DNA from: Anaerolineae bacterium | GTDB taxonomy: Bacteria > Chloroflexota > Anaerolineae > J102 | Length of the DNA stretch: 8,960 bases | Assembly: GCA_027036755.1 (NCBI GenBank) | Contig: JALWDV010000604.1 | Coordinates: 1-8,960 of the forward strand | Direction: 5' to 3' | In this document: positions 6,114 to 8,960 of the stretch, piece by piece | Numbering within the stretch: the stretch's first letter is position 1 | How the letters are laid out: each line of letters opens with the position of its first letter | Translations under genes and position numbers: made by a program | The notes under the pieces: generated by a model | Told to the model about the DNA's origin: nothing | The model's database searches: none | What the model saw: only the letters and a program-made list of their open reading frames with translations

Positions 6114-6393
6114 CCTTTGTCTTCTTCGATGGAGCAATGGATATCAGTAGACGCAAGGTTTCATTGACACTTTCTGACGTCGGGAAATACTCACGTACGT
6201 CAGGCTCTAGCATCACGGCCCCTTCTTCCAATGTAAAGTAATGAATGGTCACTTCCCCATTTTCTTCATGCACTCGAACCTCATGCCCCTTTCGATAGGC
6301 TTGATAGTATTTACCGCGTTCGCCCTTTTGGCCAGCGAAATCGTATTCGGGCAGCATTTCGAATTCATCTTGAGAGGTTTTAGTCTTCTTCAT
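6097..6393 (-). CDS. Antitoxin partner of BrnT-family toxin
   Basis: A 98-residue protein downstream of the BrnT-type toxin. It has the layout of small antitoxins in such pairs: a polar N-terminus, LPEYDFAGQKGERGKYY at 14-30, then MLEPDVREYFPTSESVNETLRLLISIA at 61-87, where the SVNE-LR-L helix resembles the end of a ribbon-helix-helix unit. It overlaps the toxin gene by 14 bp, so the two are co-translated. Its last codons and stop lie inside the 3' end of hemC on the opposite strand. The order is toxin first, antitoxin second, as in brnTA. The name brnA is not assigned because the sequence match to characterised BrnA is only general. Confidence 0.75.
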   Translation of the reverse strand: MKKTKTSQDEFEMLPEYDFAGQKGERGKYYQAYRKGHEVRVHEENGEVTIHYFTLEEGAVMLEPDVREYFPTSESVNETLRLLISIAPSKKTKAIGHS

Positions 6394-6673
6394 AAAATTT
6401 ACGCTCCGTAGGCGTTGCTTTTCTGCTGCTTATGATTCGAATCACCAAGACCGAAGCATTTTCTTGACGCTCAGTGTGGACTGTGAGCAGAATGCGGTTT
6501 TTGCTTGAGTAACCGATACTGATGAATCGGTCTTCTCTGTCTGAATGGAAGTTGTCAGAATAAGTAATCAAGTGCGGATCATTGAATATCGTCTTTGCCT
6601 CTTCGAAACTCACACGATGTTTCTTGAGATTGGCTTTGGCTTTCCTGGCATCCCATTCAAATACGAGCTTCAT
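6380..6673 (-). CDS. brnT: BrnT-family toxin
   Basis: A 97-residue BrnT-type ribonuclease toxin with a RelE-like fold. The diagnostic pattern is complete: FEWDARKAKANLKKHRVSFEEA at the N-terminus, FNDPHLITYSD near 30-40, DREDRFISIGYSS, LLTVHTER, and IRIISSRKATPTERKFYEE at the C-terminus with the RKAT motif. It is intact and of normal length. Its ATG overlaps, by four bases (ATGA), the stop codon of a decayed vapC start just upstream, so ribosomes finishing that short frame could feed brnT. No strong Shine-Dalgarno is seen for brnT itself. Confidence 0.92.
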   Translation of the reverse strand: MKLVFEWDARKAKANLKKHRVSFEEAKTIFNDPHLITYSDNFHSDREDRFISIGYSSKNRILLTVHTERQENASVLVIRIISSRKATPTERKFYEED

Positions 6674-6778
6674 AGTGCATTCTGAGAGAGTGAATCATAA
6701 CGCCGATTTTGAGCTAATCCAGTAAAAATGTGCGTGTCGAGCAGAAGGCGCATTTACATCTTTGATTTCAATTGCCAT
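6670..6778 (-). pseudogene. Decayed VapC (PIN toxin) N-terminal remnant
   Basis: On the minus strand an ATG at 6753 opens a 27-codon frame beginning MRLLLDTHIF, the near-invariant start of a large VapC subfamily including the first catalytic Asp (D6). After F10 the family-like continuation (YWIS) is in the next frame, so a 1-base loss in a T run is likely. Both frames then stop soon, and the rest of the PIN domain is gone, replaced by brnT. A second short frame (MAIEIKDV...) starts at 6778 behind a good AGGAG site and overlaps this one. It may be what is left of the partner antitoxin. The 10-mer CATAGTGCAT occurs at both edges (6671-6680 and 6776-6785). Confidence 0.6.
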
Positions 6779-6807
6779 AGTGCATCTCCTGAGCAATGAT
6801 TGCATTG

Positions 6808-6837
6808 ATCCTAACATAATGGACGCGACACCGTCAA
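6808..6837 (-). promoter_or_regulatory. Putative promoter for the brnT operon and vapC remnant
   Basis: The minus-strand TTGACG (6837-6832) and TAGGAT (6813-6808) are 18 bp apart, 5/6 and 4/6 matches to consensus. The -35 box ends 13 bp before the start of the plus-strand hybrid ORF, a spacing like that of the other TA promoters next to hemC and hemD. Confidence 0.45.
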
Positions 6838-6850
6838 ATCATCTTTCACC

Positions 6851-7393
6851 ATGCCCCATTCTCCCACCATTGTCATCACCCGAGCCGCGCATCAGACGGG
6901 CGAATTGAAGACCCTGCTGGAGGCCGCGGGATTCCGCACCTTGCTCTATCCCGCCATCGCCATCCAGCCGCCCGCAGACGCCCGCGCCCTGGCCGCGGCC
7001 GGCGTCACCCGTTTGGGGCTGGAGGACGCTATCACCCAATATCTGCCCCTGGATGCGATGCTGCCCGCGTCCGCTCAGGGCGTGCTGGGCGTGCAGTGCC
7101 GGGCGGATGACCAACGCACGTTGTCCCTCCTGGCCGCGGTGGAAGACCCCGACGCCCGAGCCTCAGCCCGGGCCGAGCGGGCCTTCCTGGCCGGATTGGG
7201 CGGGGGCTGCTCGATTCCCGTGGCCGCGTACGCCCATCCCGGCGAGAATAGCCTTCATCTCACGGGCCTGGTCGCCTCTCCCGACGGCCGCCGCACGCTA
7301 CGCGTGGAAGCGACGGGCGATGATCCCCTGGCGTTGGGCCGGGCCCTGGCGGAAGACGCGCTTGCTCAGGGCGCGGCCGATATTCTGGACTAA
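6851..7393 (+). CDS. HemD-HemC hybrid ORF, probably non-functional duplication product
   Basis: This 180-residue ORF joins the first 47 or so residues of HemD (TIVITRAAHQTGEL up to ADARAL) in frame to HemC residues 171 to the end (AAAGVTRLGLEDAITQYL onward). It includes the cofactor-cysteine motif GLGGGCSIPV. The hemD-derived part (6872-6992) matches 8077-8197 at 119 of 121 bases. The hemC-derived part (from 6988) matches 5702 onward with patchy differences, most of them silent. The join falls in a 13-bp stretch where hemD and hemC differ at one base. The product lacks HemC's catalytic Asp, the cofactor-binding basic residues and most of HemD, so neither enzyme activity is expected. The frame is nevertheless fully open, so some role or recent origin is possible. 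It lies between two TA operons and overlaps the higA stop by four bases. Confidence 0.85.
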   Translation: MPHSPTIVITRAAHQTGELKTLLEAAGFRTLLYPAIAIQPPADARALAAAGVTRLGLEDAITQYLPLDAMLPASAQGVLGVQCRADDQRTLSLLAAVEDPDARASARAERAFLAGLGGGCSIPVAAYAHPGENSLHLTGLVASPDGRRTLRVEATGDDPLALGRALAEDALAQGAADILD

Positions 7394-7665
7394 CGGATTT
7401 CTATGACGAGATTTTTTCCGATAGCGCCAGCAAACTTTTCCAGCGTCGAAAGTTTGATGTCCTCCGCATGATTCTCGATGCGCGAAATAGCAGACTTCTT
7501 TGTGCCTAATCGCCTGGCAACTTCCTCTTGGGTCAATCCAGCGGCTTCTCGTTCTTGCTTCAACAGGACACCGATTTTGAAAGCCTCGTAACCTTCTTCA
7601 AAACCTTCGGCGAATTCTGGATCATTGGCCTTTCGTCGTTTGATATACGCTTGCAGTTCACTCAT
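7390..7665 (-). CDS. higA: HigA-like XRE-family antitoxin
   Basis: A 91-residue antitoxin with a Cro/C1-type helix-turn-helix at about residues 33-85: IGVLLKQEREAAGLTQEEVARRLGTKKSAISRIENH, ending in a short strand (NLVIEIR). The N-terminal part (residues 1-30) is helical and probably contacts the toxin. As the DNA-binding partner it should repress its own operon. The gene follows the toxin with a 4-base ATGA overlap, has AGGAG about 8 bases before its ATG, and its stop codon overlaps the stop of the convergent hybrid ORF. Confidence 0.9.
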   Translation of the reverse strand: MSELQAYIKRRKANDPEFAEGFEEGYEAFKIGVLLKQEREAAGLTQEEVARRLGTKKSAISRIENHAEDIKLSTLEKFAGAIGKNLVIEIR

Positions 7666-8012
7666 AATTGTTTTCTCCTGAGATAATCGTATCGCCTTCG
7701 TTCTGCAATCTGAATTTCTTTGCGAGGCGTTTTTTGTTTTTTCTTTTGAAAGGCGTGCGACAGTACGACGACTCGCCCTCCATCAAGAAAACAGAGAATC
7801 CGGTAGCTGTCACCGCCAGTTTGGACACGAATTTCCCAAATATCATCCGTTCCTTTGAGCTTTTTGAAATAGGTTTGAGGAATTCGTTCCAACTCCTCGA
7901 TCAAATTCAGAACCCAAACAACTTTTTGCGCTTGTTTGCCAGGAAGTGAATCGAGGAAATCTTCGACGGGACTGAATCCAGTTTCAGTTCGATAAAAGAC
8001 AATCTGTCGCAT
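7662..8012 (-). CDS. higB: HigB-like toxin (phage Gp49-like, RelE/ParE superfamily)
   Basis: A 116-residue ribosome-dependent mRNA interferase candidate of the Gp49-like HigB group. The motifs are complete: FYRTETGFSPVEDFLDSLP at the N-terminus, FKKLKGTDDIWEIRV at about 49-63, SYRILCF near 69-75, and the hallmark HAFQKKKQKTPRKEI at 86-100, then an ERRRYDY tail. The toxin-first order with an XRE antitoxin second is typical of higBA. A strong -35 box and a palindrome lie just upstream, and the predicted transcript starts almost at the ATG, so the message may be leaderless. Confidence 0.92.
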   Translation of the reverse strand: MRQIVFYRTETGFSPVEDFLDSLPGKQAQKVVWVLNLIEELERIPQTYFKKLKGTDDIWEIRVQTGGDSYRILCFLDGGRVVVLSHAFQKKKQKTPRKEIQIAERRRYDYLRRKQL

Positions 8013-8018
8013 GACGCA

Positions 8019-8047
8019 ATGTTAACATGTAAGTAAACCTCTGTCAA
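8019..8047 (-). promoter_or_regulatory. Promoter and palindromic operator candidate for higBA
   Basis: On the minus strand a consensus TTGACA (8047-8042) is followed after 17 bp by TAACAT (8024-8019), a 4/6 match. The perfect palindrome ATGTTAACAT (8019-8028) covers the -10 box and is a likely HigA operator. Only six bases separate the -10 box from the higB ATG. The -35 box ends 14 bp before the hemD ATG on the other strand. Confidence 0.6.
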
Positions 8048-8061
8048 GCGCAAATCCATTC

Positions 8062-8850
8062 ATGTCTCCCTCTATCGTCATCACCCGAGCCGCGCATCAG
8101 ACGGGCGAATTGAAGACCCTGCTGGAGGCCGCGGGATTCCGCACCTTGCTCTATCCCGCCATTGCTATCCAGCCGCCCGCAGACGCCCGCGCCCTGGACG
8201 CGGCCCTGCGCCACGCCCGGGACTACGACTGGCTCATCTTCACCAGCGCCAACGCAGTGGAAGCGGTGGCCCGACGCCTGGACGCGCTGAATCTGGGCCC
8301 GGACGCGCTGCACGGCCCGAGCATCGCCGCGGTGGGCCCGGCCACGGCTCGGGCCGTGGAACGTCGCCTGGGGCTGGACGTGGCCCTGATCCCGCCCAAG
8401 GCGGTGGGCGAGAGCCTGCTGGCCGCGCTGCCCATCCTCGCGGGACAGCGCGCGTTGCTGCCTCGGGCCGCCAAAGCCCGAGACGTGCTGCCCGACGGGC
8501 TCCGCGCTCGCGGGATACTGGTAGACGTGGTCCCGGCCTATGAGACCGTGCTGGGCCAGGGTGGTGATGATCTGCCCGCGGCCTTGCGAGCGGGCCAGGT
8601 TGATGCCATCACCTTCACCAGCCCATCCACCGTGCGCAACACCCTCATCCGCCTGGAAAGAGAAGCGGGCCTGGGCGCGGAGGCCCTGGCGAGGGTGGCT
8701 GTGGCCTGCATCGGGCCGGTCACCGCGGAGGCAGCGAAACAGGCGGGCCTGCCTGTGGATGTGACGCCCGAGGAGTACATGGCGCATGGGTTGGTCGCTG
8801 CATTGAAAGCATTTTTTGGAAAAAACGCGGATGAAAATGGACACGGATAG
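8062..8850 (+). CDS. hemD: Uroporphyrinogen-III synthase
   Basis: HemD (EC 4.2.1.75) inverts ring D of hydroxymethylbilane and closes the macrocycle to uroporphyrinogen III. The 262-residue protein has the two-domain pattern of this divergent family: IVITRAAHQTGEL at the start, WLIFTSANAVEAV at 57-69, AVGPATARAV at 90-99, LLPRAAKARDVLPDGL at 132-147, VPAYET at 157-162, ITFTSPSTVRN at 183-193 and CIGPVTAEAAKQAGL at 216-230. It is intact, unlike the copy in the hybrid ORF whose 5' part is nearly identical. The last eight codons (NADENGHG) lie in a repeat-like sequence that continues past the stop, so the tail is probably a late addition. No Shine-Dalgarno is visible. HemD acts directly after HemC, so the split of the two genes by about 1.9 kb is unusual. 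Confidence 0.94.
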   Translation: MSPSIVITRAAHQTGELKTLLEAAGFRTLLYPAIAIQPPADARALDAALRHARDYDWLIFTSANAVEAVARRLDALNLGPDALHGPSIAAVGPATARAVERRLGLDVALIPPKAVGESLLAALPILAGQRALLPRAAKARDVLPDGLRARGILVDVVPAYETVLGQGGDDLPAALRAGQVDAITFTSPSTVRNTLIRLEREAGLGAEALARVAVACIGPVTAEAAKQAGLPVDVTPEEYMAHGLVAALKAFFGKNADENGHG

Positions 8851-8895
8851 CATCCGGTCAAAACCTGTTGTTCATCCGTGTCACCTTATCCGTGT
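8840..8895. repeat. ATCCGTGT-type inverted repeat at the hemD 3' end
   Basis: GACACGGAT at 8840-8848 pairs perfectly with ATCCGTGTC at 8874-8882, and ACACGGATA (8841-8849) also pairs with TATCCGTGT at 8887-8895, so two alternative hairpins can form. The hemD stop codon lies inside the first arm. Similar ATCCGTGT-rich repeats are common between genes in several phyla. The hairpin could slow or end transcription between hemD and the next gene, but no T run follows. Confidence 0.45.
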
Positions 8896-8933
8896 TTCCA
8901 TTCATTCCACTTTCTTGAATCGCTCCCGTCATC

Positions 8934-8960
8934 ATGACCCAACTACCTCCCTATCCCACC
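8934..8960 (+). CDS. Partial CDS, probable start of porphobilinogen synthase
   Basis: An ATG at 8934 begins MTQLPPYPT and is still open at the window edge. Nine codons cannot identify a protein. The position after hemA-hemC-hemD and the proline-rich start are consistent with HemB (5-aminolevulinate dehydratase), which often follows hemD in such clusters. The assignment rests on context only. Confidence 0.4.

Noticed and set aside
6851..7393. A second functional HemC or HemD enzyme
   Set aside because: The hybrid lacks the HemC catalytic Asp, the GTSSPRR and RGNVDTR motifs and most of HemD, so neither activity is plausible.
8044..8853. 269-codon minus-strand open frame across hemD
   Set aside because: Antisense shadow of hemD in GC-rich DNA; its low-complexity Arg/Gln/Gly-rich translation matches no family pattern.
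1..8960. tRNA, rRNA or CRISPR array
   Set aside because: No cloverleaf with conserved tRNA bases, no rRNA segment, and no regularly spaced repeat series was found on either strand.

Overview
The window is a high-GC bacterial chromosome segment carrying the first steps of tetrapyrrole (heme) synthesis: hemA, hemC, hemD and, at the right edge, the first nine codons of what is probably hemB. Gene order, the upstream GT-C-like membrane protein with a C-terminal beta-sandwich-like domain, and the abundance of short interspersed palindromes suggest a Chloroflexota (Anaerolineae-like) genome. That taxonomic guess is inference. No ribosomal RNA, tRNA, CRISPR array, transposase or integrase was seen.

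Layout. Positions 1-344 hold a structured interspersed repeat, two palindromes and a plausible promoter. A large membrane protein follows (345-2345, plus strand), then hemA (2502-3761). From there, every gap between heme genes contains AT-richer minus-strand toxin-antitoxin (TA) DNA. Between hemA and hemC lie a PIN-toxin operon (vapBC-like, 3784-4441) and a hicBA operon (4690-5081). After hemC (5193-6113) comes a brnT-type operon with its antitoxin (6097-6673) and a decayed vapC start (6670-6778). Then comes a plus-strand hybrid ORF (6851-7393) that joins the first 47 or so codons of hemD to the last third of hemC. After it is a higBA operon (7390-8012), then intact hemD (8062-8850) and the hemB start (8934).

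The heme genes form a pathway: HemA makes glutamate-1-semialdehyde from glutamyl-tRNA, HemC polymerises porphobilinogen, and HemD closes the ring to uroporphyrinogen III. In related genomes these genes are often tightly packed, so the TA modules look like later arrivals. The main evidence is (a) a perfect 47-bp direct repeat (4463-4509 and 5142-5188) on either side of hicBA, which itself is a minus-strand sigma70-type promoter with a dyad inside, so both TA operons near hemC use the same promoter sequence; (b) the hemD/hemC hybrid, a product of tandem duplication or recombination at a 12/13-bp microhomology; (c) TA 3' ends that overlap or abut the heme stop codons; and (d) TA promoters whose -35 boxes lie only 11-14 bp before the hemC, hybrid and hemD start codons. 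Together these suggest repeated TA insertion at heme gene boundaries, accompanied by duplication of flanking DNA. All TA modules are antisense to the heme transcript, so read-through heme transcription would produce antisense RNA across them.
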